Source of the DNA: Sphaerosporella brunnea
Taxonomy: Eukaryota; Ascomycota; Pezizomycetes; Pezizales; Pyronemataceae
Length of the DNA: 64,000 bases
NCBI GenBank assembly: GCA_008704415.1
Contig: VXIS01000010.1
Span: 62,001-126,000 of the forward strand
Direction of reading: 5' to 3'
Shown piece by piece: positions 21,601-32,629 of this stretch. Position numbers and translations under genes: made by a program. A model generated the notes under the pieces. It did not search any database. It had not been told where the DNA came from and was given only the letters and a program-made list of their open reading frames with translations. Every line of letters starts with the position of its first letter. The stretch's first letter is position 1.

Positions 21601-23177
21601 AATATTTATTTACAGCAGCTGAACCTTTACAGTGCCGGCGGTGCTGGCCAACTCCCCGGGCGTTCTTGAATAGCCGTGGACAGCCAGGGCAGCGGACACG
21701 TCCACTGGCCACCAGTGCTTCCTCCCCATCGTTTGCCGTCCTCTCCTTTCCCCCCGCCTCTACATATTCAACCGCCTCACAATTGTCATGCTCCTCTCCA
21801 ATTATGTCGTCGTCGCCCGGATCCGTGTGACCACCCTCAAGATCCCCGTCCCCATCCCCGCCCCCATCCGCGTTACCAGCCAGCTCCTCATAGCGCTCAC
21901 AAGTGAATCCTTCTGCTTCCAATGGGTAGTCCCCAATCATTAAGTCTTCTTTCGGCATGCCTTTGACAGAGAGCTCGGCATCGTGGGTTCCGGTGCGAGG
22001 AAGGGTCATGCCGAGCTTCCCGAACCCTTTTATGATCATGTTTTTCCCCTTCTCTTTGCAGGGCCATGCGTCTCCCACGCACTTTGTTAGTAGAACCCGC
22101 CTGTAGCCTAAATCCGGGAGTTCAGCCTCTGGCATCTCTCGTCCGCCAAGCATCGTTAAGGTGTGTTCCTCTCCGTAGTTCAGAGCAAGCTCAAACAGGT
22201 GGTCGTCCATGGACTGTTTAAAATAATCCTTAAACACACGGTTCACGTAAACATCCAGAACCTGAAACAGACTGGTGCACCCAGAGGGAATCATAGAGGG
22301 AACGATGTTGTGCTTACGAAGCGATGCAAGAACGGCGGCGGTGCGGTGAAAACCGGCGGCGTCCATAGCTACAAGGCTCGGCGACCTTCGAACTGAGGAG
22401 CAAGCTGATCTTCGATCCATTCAAGAATTGTAGCCTGGTTGGCGTACTCCTTGGGGTTGAAACCGACTCGGACTCGTGGATCGTAGAGGCTCTTTTCTTC
22501 TTCGGTGATGTTGCCTTCTCCTTTGAAATAAACCCATGGCTTCAGCATGGTACCGTCACCGAGCACAGTCAGTTGCACCGTCGCATTGCGCTTATCCCAG
22601 CCACTCTTTTCTGCCTTGGCCCAAACAGTTTTGTCCCTGGTCGATGTATAGGTCCTACCGTTTAAATACTCGTAAGGCGCAGGCGTTTGGTCCATATTGG
22701 TAGTGTCACAAGCTTCCACTCCCTCACAGTTTCGGCGGTTGAATCGCAGCCAGCGTAGAATGACCGCAATGTAGTCGGTGGTGATTTTTTGCGCTTTGTT
22801 TGTAATAAAGCGGATGGAAATACGGTACCGTGCGAGAAATCGTCGAAACCAGCCTGTAGAAAAACAAAATCGCTCTTCGTCTGGGTAATGTTCGGCGTGC
22901 AGACGAGTAGCGGCCAGTCGAAACCAGCCCAGACGGATGTTTTTCCCTTTTGACGATGTTCCATGAACTCCTCATACAGCTCTTGCTCCATCTTCGGCCA
23001 TTTACCCACTTTGGAACGCTTAATTGCCCTTCCATCCTCAAGAATTTGGGCCTCCTGCTGGCGCCAACGGGTTACTGGTGAGGAATGAACACCATAAAAG
23101 GTACCGGTCTCTCGGGTAGTGGGCTTTCTGGTGACAATTCGGCCATCGTCCATGGTGAACTCCCTCGGGGTGTCCAA
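21601..23177 (-). pseudogene. Tigger/pogo-type transposase with two frameshifts
   Basis: From 23177 the protein begins with a DNA-binding region (GVHSSPVTRWRQQEAQILED, then WPKMEQELYEEFMEHRQ). A frameshift at an A-rich run near 22945 leads into a CENP-B-like helix-turn-helix region (GWFRRFLARYRISIRFITNK). The DDE_1 core follows: NMDQTPAPYEYL holds the first Asp. A second frameshift near 22375 leads to VAMDAAGFHRTAAVLASLRK, with the second Asp, and SLFQVLDVYVNRVFKDYF, with the third. The C-terminus is acidic and Gly/Asp-rich and ends in a C2H2-like finger (CPGCPRLF...GVGQHRRHC). The MULE insertion lies right after this end. Pogo/Tigger transposases move elements into TA sites. The two frameshifts make this copy inactive. 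Confidence 0.85.
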
Positions 23178-23508
23178 AATGCTCAGGATTTCGATCTTCT
23201 ATTTATTGGTAGCCCGGCGGCGGGTGCCTTTCACAGGGGTGTCTCGTATCTTCCGGTGTTTCTCCGCTACCGGCACCCTGTTTGGACCGGGGCGGGCAAC
23301 CTCTGCAGGACGCGGGAATGCATGGGGAGCCATTGCGCATGCCTCTCAACCCACGCCCGCGCTCCTCCTGTTGATCCTCATCAAAGCTGTGGACGAAACC
23401 CAGATTGTGACGGCGACGTCTAATTCAACCAATAGAACACGCTCGGCGTTCCCAACCTTTTCACCCCCACCCCTCCGGCCCGGGCTGCTTCACGCCGGGA
23501 AGATCCGG

Positions 23509-23984
23509 TAGTACAAACAGAAAGGCTGAGGTGCCACTGCTTATACGGGAAGCCGTCACATAGCTGGCCACGGGTGTAGGCTACCGGGCGTCATGCGAAG
23601 CCCATCGGCTGCAGAACTATTAACCTGGGGTTAGTGCAAAAGGCATACACATCTCGAATATTGTAAATGCAGGCGTAATGGGGTGGATGGATAGTGAGGC
23701 ATGCACGGTGTGTCGCGAAGTGAACATGTCAGTTGGGCAGCCGCGTTCAACAAAACCGACGCACGCTTTCGCAGTCAGGCATCGCGACCACTAAAAAGTC
23801 ACGCATTTTCGCGCATCACTAGCATGCGGAGGTCATTTTGATAAAAAACACAAGAACAACAGATGGAAAAAACCGGCATCCTACGATCCCTCTCCGACCC
23901 CACAACATCTTTTCATATCCCCTTGTTCCAAACCGATTCAAGTGAAAACACATGGCGCCCAGGGCTCGACTTCTTCGAAGCAGG
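23509..23984. other. No recognisable gene; 3' flank of the coiled-coil gene
   Basis: Spacer between the Tigger element and the end of the coiled-coil gene. Nothing specific was seen. Confidence 0.4.
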
Positions 23985-25729
23985 TTATATTGTAATGTCA
24001 AGCCGCTTGAAAAGCGCATCGAGCTGGGCCTCGCGGTTGGCGAGGGCCTGGTCGCGCGCAGCGATGATGAGGTCCCGCTCTCGCACCTCCTTCTGCAACT
24101 TGTCAAACTTCGTGTGGAGGGACTGAATCTCCCTGTCATGATCGCTCTTCATGTTTTGAATCTCCTTGTCATGATCGGTCTTGATTTTCTGAATCTCCTT
24201 GTCATGATCGGTCTTCATGATCTGCAGCTTGGTGTTGAGGGACCGAATCTCCTTGTCATGAGCGGACTTGATGTTCTGAATGTCCTTGTCATGATCGGTC
24301 TTGATGTTCTGAATCTCCTTGTCATGATCGGTCTTGTTGTTCTGAATCTCCTTGTCATGATCGGTCTTCATTATCTGAAGCTTGGTGTTGAGGGACTGAA
24401 TCTCCTTGTCGTGATCGGTCTTGATTTTCTGAATCTCCTTGTCATGATCGGTCTTGATGTTCTGCAACTGGGCAGCCTGATGATGAATCGTGGTCTGCAG
24501 GTCTGTGACTCGAGCATCATGCTGCTTCAGGGTGGCATTCAGCACACCAATCTGCTTCTTGTGGGCCCGTGCCTCGTTTGCACGCGCGGTCCGCTCGCGT
24601 TGAAGTGCTGCTTCGATCTCAGAACAATGCTTGGTCAGCTTTCCGAAGTCCTTGCTGAGTTTGTCAAAGTCCGCCTTGTGAACTATGTGCGGGGACTGCT
24701 GAATCTGCTTGTCGCGTAGGGTTTTATTGAGGCCCCTGATCATGGTGTGGTACTCGGACGACGAGGGTCGCTTCCGATTGACTGTCGTGACGTAGGTCTT
24801 CAGCTCTGTGTTCATGGCGGCCTTAGGAACGTCCTCGAACCTGACGACGTCCAGTAGCCACAGAAGGAACTCGCGAAGTTCTTGATGGTGCCGCTTGTTG
24901 TGCTTGCTCCAGTACACCACAGCGCGGATGGCTGCCTCGACGGTAGCGCCGTGGATGTCCCCGCTGATTTCCGCGTGTAGGTTGCTGTTCATGATTCCAC
25001 AGACTACCTTGAGACGGCTGCACCCGAGCCCCGTGTAGCGTGTGGCCGTCGTCACCTGTGGAACCTGGATCAGCCAGTCCGAGAAGCTCTTGGCCGACAG
25101 GTTTGGGAACAGGTGGCTGCTGCTGATAAGGTTGCGTCCGAGCGTCATGCTGATCTGTGACTCATCGGATATGATCAGTAGATATTCACGAGAATCCACC
25201 GTCGAGAACGTACCGAGGCAAGGATCTCGCGAACTCTGGTAGCGTGCAGCAAAGCCTCGCACTCCAGGAACACCTGCGGGGTTAGAAGATATGGCGAGAG
25301 CAGGCTGTACGCGGCTTCGACGGCCTTACAGTTGCGACGAGGACCGGTGACCGTGATAGCTGTCGCGTCTGGACGCAATTCTCCGCAGCTCTTGGCGGTG
25401 CGGAGGGCATTTGCCGCTGCACGGCCTGGAGACGTCTCCGGAGAGCTGGCGGGGGTGGTGGAGGAGGACACAGGGCTTGTGGAACGTGACGTCGATGCGC
25501 TGGAGGTAGGGCTTTCGGCAGTAGAGCTTACGGTCGTACTGGGGTTCGATGCAGCCGCCGTTGCCGCGCGCAGCTCTTCGACGATGGAGTGCTCGAACAC
25601 CTGGAGAACCTTGCCCTTGACTTTCGGCCGGTTCGCGTCGATGGAGGCAGCCGCGAGACCGTCTCGATGCAGGTTATCACTCATGTGCGCCAATGGAGAC
25701 GCCCCGATTGGCGGGTGTCGGAGAGACAT
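23985..25729 (-). CDS. Lineage-specific coiled-coil protein, two exons, 561 aa
   Basis: Exon 1 runs 25729-25214 and exon 2 25154-23985. The 59-nt intron (25213-25155) has a GTACGT donor, a CTGAT branch-like site and a CACAG acceptor and lies in phase 0. A second ATG at 25684 is a possible alternative start. The N-terminal 170 residues are Ser/Thr/Ala-rich and low in complexity. A compact helical region follows (EAAIRAVVYWSKHNK, FLLWLLDVVRFEDVP). From about residue 300 to the end the protein is one long coiled coil, with around ten 11-residue repeats of KTDHDKEIQNI type. The frame is intact, and a TATA-like box lies about 95 bp upstream. The broken gene at 8070-10806 is a paralogue sharing intron position, phase and core. 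I recognise no known domain; a structural or scaffolding role is only a guess from the coiled coil. Confidence 0.75.
24119..24478 (-). repeat. 33-bp coding minisatellite
   Basis: Tandem units of 33 bp, TCTCCTTGTCATGATCGGTC followed by TTGATGTTCTGAA in plus-strand terms. They encode 11-residue steps (KTDHDKEIQ-N/K-I), with two interspersed variants reading LNTKLQIM. Eleven residues is three heptad-like turns, so unit gain or loss keeps the coiled coil in register. Confidence 0.9.
25155..25213 (-). other. Phase-0 intron, 59 nt
   Basis: GTACGT donor, ACTGAT branch-like site and CACAG acceptor. It joins ...REILAS to ISMTLGRN in frame. Confidence 0.75.
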
Positions 25730-25820
25730 TCTTGTGGTGGGGATTGATTGTTATGTAATGGATGGTTGTGTTGGTTGATGTGGGGGGTCGGATGGGGGTG
25801 GGAGAGAAGCGGTGGTTCGG

Positions 25821-25828
25821 TATTTATG
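25821..25828 (-). promoter_or_regulatory. TATA-like box CATAAATA
   Basis: Lies about 95 bp upstream of the ATG at 25729. The leader between is rich in C and A. An ATTAGGG motif lies about 57 bp further upstream (25882-25888). Confidence 0.55.
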
Positions 25829-25829
25829 G

Positions 25830-26420
25830 CGCGGCTTTGTCGGTGAAGGTTGGGGTCGGGGTTGACGCCCACCAAGGATAACCCTAATCTAATCTAATCG
25901 TGTCAACTCTTGAGCCCATCACTCGCAACGACAAATTCACGCGGGAATGGAAAACCCCGGATGTGGAAACAACGGCCCTGGCGGTTCGGGTTCCTCGTGA
26001 ACAGCAAAATTGAATGTCAATATCTATGATCCATACACTACTGTAGAATTGTCGCTTTGCGCTGTGTTCTTCAAGTGCCAGTACATCACTCGATTCCAGA
26101 TTGGAGGCGGAGGAGTGCGCTCCAATGATCCCATCATCAAGATCAATCTTCTTCCTCTAGGCGGGCCCACGAGGGTCCGGAAAGCGCCATTGGTCAACAG
26201 TACACGCCACCCCCGTGCATGGAGCCGCGAACACAGTCAGGATGCCTATTGAGTCGTTCCGACGGCCGGGAGATTCACTCGCTTCCCCGGTGCCATATCC
26301 GTTGTAGAGAGCGCAATGCTTCTCATGTACGACGCTAAAGGGAGGCAACCTCAACATGAAAGGACGATAGGGGCACCAAGAGAGCGTTGTTTTTCTCTCC
26401 ACGCATCGCTGTTACGGGAA
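25830..26420. other. Intergenic, no recognisable gene
   Basis: Upstream flank of the coiled-coil gene followed by spacer up to the hAT copy. Confidence 0.4.
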
Positions 26421-27146
26421 TGGTATTCCGCACGAGCGGAAGTCGAGTCGACCTCCGGGTAGACTCGAGTCCGCTCGTGAAATTTTCACGCTGGACCCGT
26501 GAACCCGACCCGGGGCTGCATGGACTCGAGCTGAATCTCGAGTCCGCCATATAAAATCACATTATAAACTCACATTTTGACGAACCCGGGAGATGTTGCA
26601 AGGGCAATGTAAATCATCTATGATTGTATAGAGCGCGCAGATCAGTCGGGTAAGTTTGAGAGGCCCGAAGAGGAGTTCAGCGCAGCTTCGACGTCCGATT
26701 CAACATCCTGCGCTGCATCGTGGTCACCGTGAGCCCAGCGGTAGCATGCAATCTATCTAGAGCCATTAGAGCGAGGTCAACAGCAGTGAGAAATGCAGGC
26801 AGGTCTTTACCCCAACGTGCACTAGCTTTTTGGTGAATGCTCGCATCCCATCTCGTTCCATACGTGCACTCAGCGCTGGCTGTAGGTTGGCTGACATCCG
26901 TGAGGTTGTCAGGGTGAATTTGGGGTTTTGGAGTTTGGAGGGGGAGGGGGAGTGGTCGTAGGACGAGGCGTCAAGCATCGGCGGCGAAACCTCGTGCTAG
27001 GTCGAAAGCTCGAATGACACGAGTCAGACCCGAGCTCAAAGATTTTTCGGGCGAGCGGACTCGAGCGCAAACTACATAGACCCGAGCGGGCTCGTGCTCG
27101 CCGCTCAAGCTTTGTCTCGAGCTGGCTCCGCTCGTGCCCAACACCA
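26421..27146 (-). mobile_element. XhoI-rich hAT copy with internal ORF remnant
   Basis: The ends TGGTATTCCGCACGAGCGGA and, in reverse, TGGTGTTGGGCACGAGCGGA match the bounded copy at 4774-5098. The flanks do not form a recognisable target duplication. Inside, on the minus strand from about 26906, a small ORF begins MSANLQPALSARMERD and soon shifts frame. It corresponds to the ORF at 32119-32310, and the DHDAA...NRTSKL block follows as in the other copies. This is the least deleted single copy in the window. Confidence 0.75.
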
Positions 27147-28759
27147 GATGTAAGCCTGCGAATCGTTGACACATATCATTTTGCACCATCTGTTGCGCAA
27201 TCTCTGTATACGATTTCCGGCGCTGATCCAGGCCACGGCGCATACACTGCTTCCACATGAGACTCGGACGGAGGATGGCTGCGGACCCGCGGTTCCATGC
27301 AAGCAGTAGGAACAACTCTCTCTTCACTGCTTTGTGACTACACCGTTCGGTGCACGGATTCAACTGCAGTGCCGTGAGAGGCTAGACCGGGCACCCTGAG
27401 ACCGCAGGAAAGCAAATATAACCGCGGACAATAAGCAGATAATCCATCATCGAGCTGCCGAAGACGCAGAGTATTCCTGCCACGTCACTACAGTCAGTAA
27501 TCGCAGACAGGAACTCGTGCACATTAGACTTTCGGTGTTGTGGGCATGTGCATGCAGAGGATGCTTAACGCCTTGTAGTCGCCGTTTGCGTCTTTCTGTG
27601 CCAGCCAGCACTCGGACATTTGCACGGTGACCAGTTTCAAGATGAAACTGCGGAGAATCGCTATTTTCCAGCTCAAACGGGAGGATCCCCTTCTATGGTG
27701 TGTGCCACAACTGTGAGAATCTATCCCGTGATATGCCTCGGTTATCCTCAGACTCCCGTATCCATCCGGAGGCCGGCTGCGGGAACATTCCGTGCCAGCG
27801 GGGCCTACCTAACCCTACTCTAACCGTTCACCTGGACTTACAGGGCTTGTTGACGGTTGGTTGTCTTCTGTCCTGGCAGAACGAATATCATCCGACGCCG
27901 GATATCTGTTTTGTGAGAAGTATCGCCCAGGTTCCCTCAACATGGCACAGATTTCAGTCTGTCACATACGGGCTTCCGGAGGGGGATGCCCATGACGAAG
28001 TATTTCTGTCTGTCACGTACGGGCTTCCGGAGGGGGATGCGCATGACGAAGCACGGTTTGAAGTCGATTGCCCAACCGAGGAGACATCGGGCGTTATGCC
28101 TTACGTGCCACCGGTCGATGTGGAAGAATCAGAGATTAAACCGTGGGGGGGGGGGGGGGGGCGGGGCTTGTTGGGGAGTGGGGTGTTTAACCCTGGAAGA
28201 CGATGGCGTGTTGGCCTTCGATGTTGTTGTGCGTCAGAGTGGAAACGGTCACAAGATTTCAGTCAATCCTGGATGCCTTGGGCGCGCACAATACTCAAGG
28301 GGACGCGATGAGTATCCTGCTTTGTGTACTGCTCAACGAGGACTCCTGCGAGTGGCGACCGCGCGGCAGCACCACCCTCGTTGCTGATTTCAACGGCCGG
28401 GGTATGAGCCGGCGCGGCGGCGCAAGGGAGGAATGGCGCGCAACAGACCATGGCGATGCTGGTCTACGGGTGAAGATGATTGACTCCGCGTCCGTCAAGT
28501 GAAGGCTGGCGGATTCACGTGCCGGAAGTGATATACTTGACCCCCGGATTCCGGGCTAGCAACAGGCGAAGTTGATTTCACCGATATAGCTCCAGTGCGC
28601 GTGGGAGAAGTACAACATCACAGGAGCGAAGGTGTGTCCCAATTGGAAGCCTAATGCGCCGTGCCTGACCGCCAGACTTCCGAAACCAGATCATATGTGT
28701 TTCATTTGCGGCGGTATTCGAGCCCGCATACCCGCCCGGACACACATCAAAGGACGTTC
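27147..28759. other. No recognisable gene; includes a 17-G tract
   Basis: Contains a 51-bp duplication (listed) and a G17 run at 28145-28161. The plus-strand ORF 27700-28311 crosses both and has no motif. Confidence 0.4.
27957..28058. repeat. 51-bp tandem duplication
   Basis: The stretch GTCACATACGGGCTTCCGGA and onward occurs at 27961 and 28012 with very few differences, suggesting a recent slip or duplication. Confidence 0.85.
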
Positions 28760-30180
28760 ATCCTTTCCCAGTATTCAATTCTATCCCCCCATCGATGGTT
28801 GTCACGTGGGGTGGCCCCCCGAAGGGTCCTGTGGCTCTCCGGGTCAAAATGTGGTACCAGCCTTTACTGTCTATGGAATGAGCTCAAACTTACAGATATA
28901 GGGCACCAAAGAACAGTCATTGTCCCACTGTATTTCAATCTATCCCCTCACGGATGGTCGTCTGGTGGGAAAGCCGCGCAGCCGGTGCTGTGGCTCTCGG
29001 GGTGAAAATGTTATACCTGCCTTTACTCTCTATGGAATGAGCTCAAAATTACAGATATATGGCATCAAAAGACGCACAGTCTCTCTATATATTCAAATCT
29101 ATCCCCCCATGGATGGTTGTCAGGTGGGGTAGCGCCACGAAGAATCTTGTGGCTCTCTGGGTCAAAATGTGGTACCAGCTTTTACTCTCCATGGAATGAG
29201 CTCAGGTTTACACGCATATGGCACCAAAGAGCGCTCATGCTCCCACTGTATTCCCATGGATCCCCCCATGTATGGTTGTCAGGTGGGGTGGCCCCGCGGG
29301 GGGTCCTGGGGCTCTCCGGGTCAAAATGTAGTACCGGCCTGTAATCTGTATGGAATGAGCCCAGACTTGCAGATATAGGGCATTAAAGGACGCCTCTTCT
29401 CTCATTATATATCCCCTATGGATGGTTATCAGGTGGGAAGGCCGCGCACCCGGTGCTGTGGGTCTCGGGGTCAAAATGTTATACCTGCCTTTACACTCGA
29501 TGGAATGAGCTCAAACTTGCAGATATATGGCACCACAAGACGGTCATCCTTTGCCTTTGGTCAAATATATCCCCCCAGGGATGGTTGTCAGGTGGGGTGG
29601 CCACACGAAGGATCCTGTGGCTCTCCGGGTCAAAATGTGGTACCAGCCTTGACTCTCTATGGAATGAGCTCAAACGTACAGACGTATGGCATCAAAGGAC
29701 GCTCATTCTCTCTATATATTCAAATCTATCCTCCCATGAATGGTTGTCAGGTGGGAAGGCCGCGCAGCCAGTGCTGTTGCTCTTGGGGTCAAAATGTTAT
29801 ACCGGCCTTTACTCTCTATGGAATGAGCTCAAACGTACAGACGTATGGCATCAAAGGACGCTCATTCTCTCTATATATTCAAATTTATCCTCCCGTGAAT
29901 GGTTGCCAGGTGGGAAGGCCGCGCAGCCAGTGCTGTTGCTCTTGGGGTCAAAATGTTATACCGGCCTTTACTCTCTATGGAATGAGCTCAAACGTACAGA
30001 TATATGGCATCAAAGGACGCCCATTCTCTCTATAAATTCAAATCTATCCTCGCATGGATAGTTGCCAGGTGGGGTTGCCCCGCGGCGGGTCCTGTGGCTC
30101 TCCGGGTCAAAATCGGCTACCAGCTTTTACTCTCTATGGAATGAGCTCAAACCTACAGATATAGGGCACCGAAGGGCGCT
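28760..30180 (+). repeat. 159-bp satellite, about nine to ten units
   Basis: The marker GGAATGAGCTCA recurs at 28875, 29034, 29193, 29352, 29502, 29661, 29820, 29979 and 30138. All spacings are 159 bp except one of 150. Each unit also holds GGATGGTTGTCAGGTGGG, a TCTCCGGGTCAAAATGT block and CAGATATAGGGCA. Units differ by roughly 10-20 percent; two adjacent ones (29670-29990) are nearly identical. The same unit appears inverted at 40165-40425 and 46500-47290. Translated frames through it are chance. Confidence 0.95.
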
Positions 30181-30492
30181 CTTTCTCGCGTATCCGGCGG
30201 CCCTACGTAGCCTCTGTTGCGAACTGGCGCGGTCATGAAGGAAGGGACTTACAAGATAGAACAAAATACACATAAAATCTAATCTGCCTGCCCAACATAC
30301 CGATCTGATGGCCTCATAGCTCATCGCCAACTTGAATCCTCCTCCGAACTTTGCCTAAGCGTTCTCTTCACTAGACTTCTGGAACTCGATGCGCAGATGC
30401 CCGTCGACATCACGGTTCCATGGATGATCTCCGTCGGCCTCCTTTCACAGAAAATGTTTGCGCACATCCGCCAAGCTTTTAAAAGACGAACC

Positions 30493-31659
30493 GGAAAACG
30501 TCCCCCTTTATTCGGCGACAAGGTGGCCAGAGCCTACGAAAAGCGCGATTGCCGTCTACTCTGACGTATCTAGACTAGAGGACGGGATCTGCGGATACGC
30601 CGCGCTTACGCGCGGGATCCAACACCGCCAATGGGTAGGGACAGCCAAGTACGCCGGCCTAACACGGAAGCATACGGCGCCGAGCTGCTGGGGATTGCAG
30701 CCGGCCTAGAGCTAGCACGCCGCCGCCTCCCCGAAGGGTCAACGTCCGGCACCGTCCGCGTCTTTGTGGACTCGCAGGCCGCGCTCCGGCGACTCCAGGA
30801 CGACGGGCCAGGACCTGGCCAGCCGATTGTCGCCATGATCGCTCGAGCGGAGGGCGCCATTCAGGATGCGCAATGCACCACTGAATTCCGATGGACGCCA
30901 GGCCACAAGGACATCCCAGGCAACGAGCAGGCCTCGCCAAGGAAGCCGCTTGCCGCCAGTCCCCGTCCGAGGCCCCGAAGTGCTTGACACCACGTCGCTC
31001 GCCCACATTGCCAGATCGGCACGCTGGGTAAGCGGCAAGACCGCGATACGTGGCTTTGCGAGCATTGCCGGCCCAGAAGCTACAACGAGAGGCCCCAGGG
31101 AAACTGAGCCGCCTCCAGGACCAAAAAGGCCGTGGCATTGCGCTTCTTCCAACTGAGCGTACAGAAAGCCCCCACGGCCCCCTACCTGCACAAGACCGGG
31201 CGCCGCGCAGAGGCCCAGCGCTGGTTCTGCGCCCAGAAGCCGGCGCAGACCCGAAACCACATTTTCAAGACGTGTCGGCGATGGCGCAACGAGCACCTAC
31301 CCCTATAGAAGGCAGTGGCCGAGGAGACCCGCCACGGGGGCAAGAAGAGGCGGAAGGCCGATACGCCGATAAGAGACCTACTGGCGGATGAGCGTTGCAT
31401 AGAGGCGGCAATGGCCTTCTTGAGCAGCACGAGCGTTGGAATGTGGCCGAGACGGGCCTACATCTGTCTCCTTTGTCCACGAATATGTCACGAATCTCCT
31501 GGGTGCTGTTTATGCTTGAAGTCTCCTTGCTTTCTTTCCCCTTTCCTTTTCAGAGGAGCGAACCCCACAGTAGGAGACGTGCCTAGGGGCGGCGGTGATT
31601 CTGTAACTATATTTCATGGCCGCCTGCGGCAGAATACGATACGATCAAAACAAAAACGT
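30493..31659 (+). mobile_element. LINE 3' fragment with RNase H, 5'-truncated
   Basis: Flanked by TTTTAAAAGACGAACC (30477-30492) and TTTTAAAAGACGGACC (31660-31675), a 16-bp target-site duplication with one mismatch. The body encodes the RNase H and C-terminal part of a non-LTR retrotransposon. It ends with a CATGGCCGC-CTGCGGC hairpin (31615-31630) and an A-rich tail, shared with the LINE copies at 51409-52321 and 58075-58257. Confidence 0.8.
30540..31440 (+). pseudogene. LINE ORF2 C-terminus: RNase H and zinc-binding tail
   Basis: RNase H motifs appear in order: AIAVYSDVS (first Asp), a frameshift near 30640, EAYGAELLGIAAGLELARR (Glu), VRVFVDSQAALRRLQDD (Asp), and FRWTPGHKDIPGNEQA (final motif; the expected Asp of NEQAD is lost at a frameshift). 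Further on, after more shifts, comes a tail resembling APTAPYLHKTGRRAEAQRWF and HIFKTCRRWRNE. This corresponds to the CWWC...RDHLFKFC zinc-binding end of the copy at 51409-52321. Fungal Tad-type LINEs have this arrangement. There is no reverse transcriptase in the window. Confidence 0.8.
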
Positions 31660-31899
31660 TTTTAAAAGACGGACCAGCGGAGCAAAAGGGGCGCCGCAAG
31701 AGATGCACATGCACTGTCTTCAAATGCAATGTTGAATACCTGGTGCGGTTCTGGTGCTTCTTTTGATGACCCTTTCCTCCGGTAGTTCCCTCGTTTTTGC
31801 TTCCGGTCTTTGCCGTCTCCGCGCAGATCGCACAAATCCCCTTGGAAATATTGCTGCGCACAAGCTGAGCCAGCTCGGGCAAGAAGCTTGAGCAGCTAG

Positions 31900-32629
31900 C
31901 ACGAGACCGATCGAGTCCTGTTATTTTTGCGCTCGAGTCCGCTCGATCCTAAAATGGATGAGCCCGGGTCGGACTCGAGTCATTGGGGCTTTCTACATAG
32001 CACGAGGTTTTGCCGCCATGCCGGCGATACCCTCAGGTTCACCCCGGTGCTACGACCACGGATTCCCTCCCTCCCGCCACAACTTCAAAACCCGAACTTC
32101 ACGCGAAAAACCTCACGGATGTCAGTCAACCAACAGCCAGCGCTCAGCGCACGTACGGAAGAAGATGCGATAAGAGCTTTCAACCACGAGCTCAGTGGAT
32201 GTGGGGGTAAGGAGCTGCCTGCATTTCTCACCGTTGTTGACCTCTCTCTAATGGCTGCAGATACATTGCATGCTGCCGCTGGGGCGCGGACTCTCGGTGG
32301 ACAACCGTAAGATAGTCAAACTATAAAGACCGCGCAGAGTGACCATGATGCAGTGGACAGTGTTGAAGCCGACATCGAAGCTGTGCTGAACCGCTGTTCC
32401 TGCCTCTCAGACACATTCAAGTGATGTGCGCACTTATACTCTCATAGATAATTTACATTGCGCTGCAACAGCTCCCGCGTGGGTCAACATGTCATTTTGT
32501 ATGGCGGACTCGAGCTTTAGCTCGAGTTCATGCTGCTCTGACTCGGGATCACGAGTCCAGCGTGCAAATGTCACGAGCGGACTCGAGTCTACCACAAGCT
32601 CGACTCGACGCCGCTCGTGCGCAACACTA
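31900..32629 (+). mobile_element. XhoI-rich hAT copy carrying a small ORF
   Basis: The left part has CTCGAGTCCGCTCGATCC and CGGACTCGAGTCATTGG, as in the right ends of other copies, but the outermost terminus is lost. The small ORF at 32119 follows, then the TAQ-block, the ATAGATAATTTACATTG block and a complete XhoI-rich terminus ending GCTCGTGCGCAACACTA. Its end begins the tandem array listed next. Confidence 0.7.
32119..32310 (+). CDS. Unknown helical ORF of the XhoI-rich hAT family (N-terminal part)
   Basis: The ATG at 32119 opens a 63-residue frame (MSVNQQPALSARTEEDAIRA, then GGKELPAFLTVVDLSLMAAD) that stops before the conserved downstream block. The minus-strand copy inside 26421-27146 starts with MSANLQPALSAR, so the start is conserved. 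The C-terminal block (TAQxDHDAV-VEADIEAVL) follows in another frame at 32320-32425. A longer form of the middle and end appears at 54790-55095. I recognise no domain; the protein would be mostly helical and acidic. It does not resemble a hAT transposase, so it may be an accessory or captured gene. Confidence 0.45.
   Translation: MSVNQQPALSARTEEDAIRAFNHELSGCGGKELPAFLTVVDLSLMAADTLHAAAGARTLGGQP

Larger units (their letters stand above)
19071..23508 (-). mobile_element. Tigger/pogo element with nested MULE
   Basis: The left end CGGCATCTTCCCGGC... and the right end, in reverse CCGGATCTTCCCGGC..., both continue into AGCAGCCCGGGCCGGAGGGG and GTGGGGGTG; the left arm has a seven-base insertion. Both sides carry TA (19069-19070 and 23509-23510), the pogo/mariner target. 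Without the MULE and its target duplication the element would be about 2.0 kb. Its transposase lies on the minus strand and is broken. Confidence 0.9.

Noticed and set aside
24119..24478. CRISPR-like array
   Set aside because: Units are contiguous with no unique spacers and encode an in-frame coiled coil.
23952..24719. Plus-strand 255-codon ORF rich in Leu, Val and Met
   Set aside because: Antisense of the coiled-coil repeats; the minus strand has the intron, promoter and paralogue.
29418..30061. Overlapping frames of about 200 codons in the 159-bp satellite
   Set aside because: Frames follow the repeat period of 53 codons and occur in two phases; no start context or domain.
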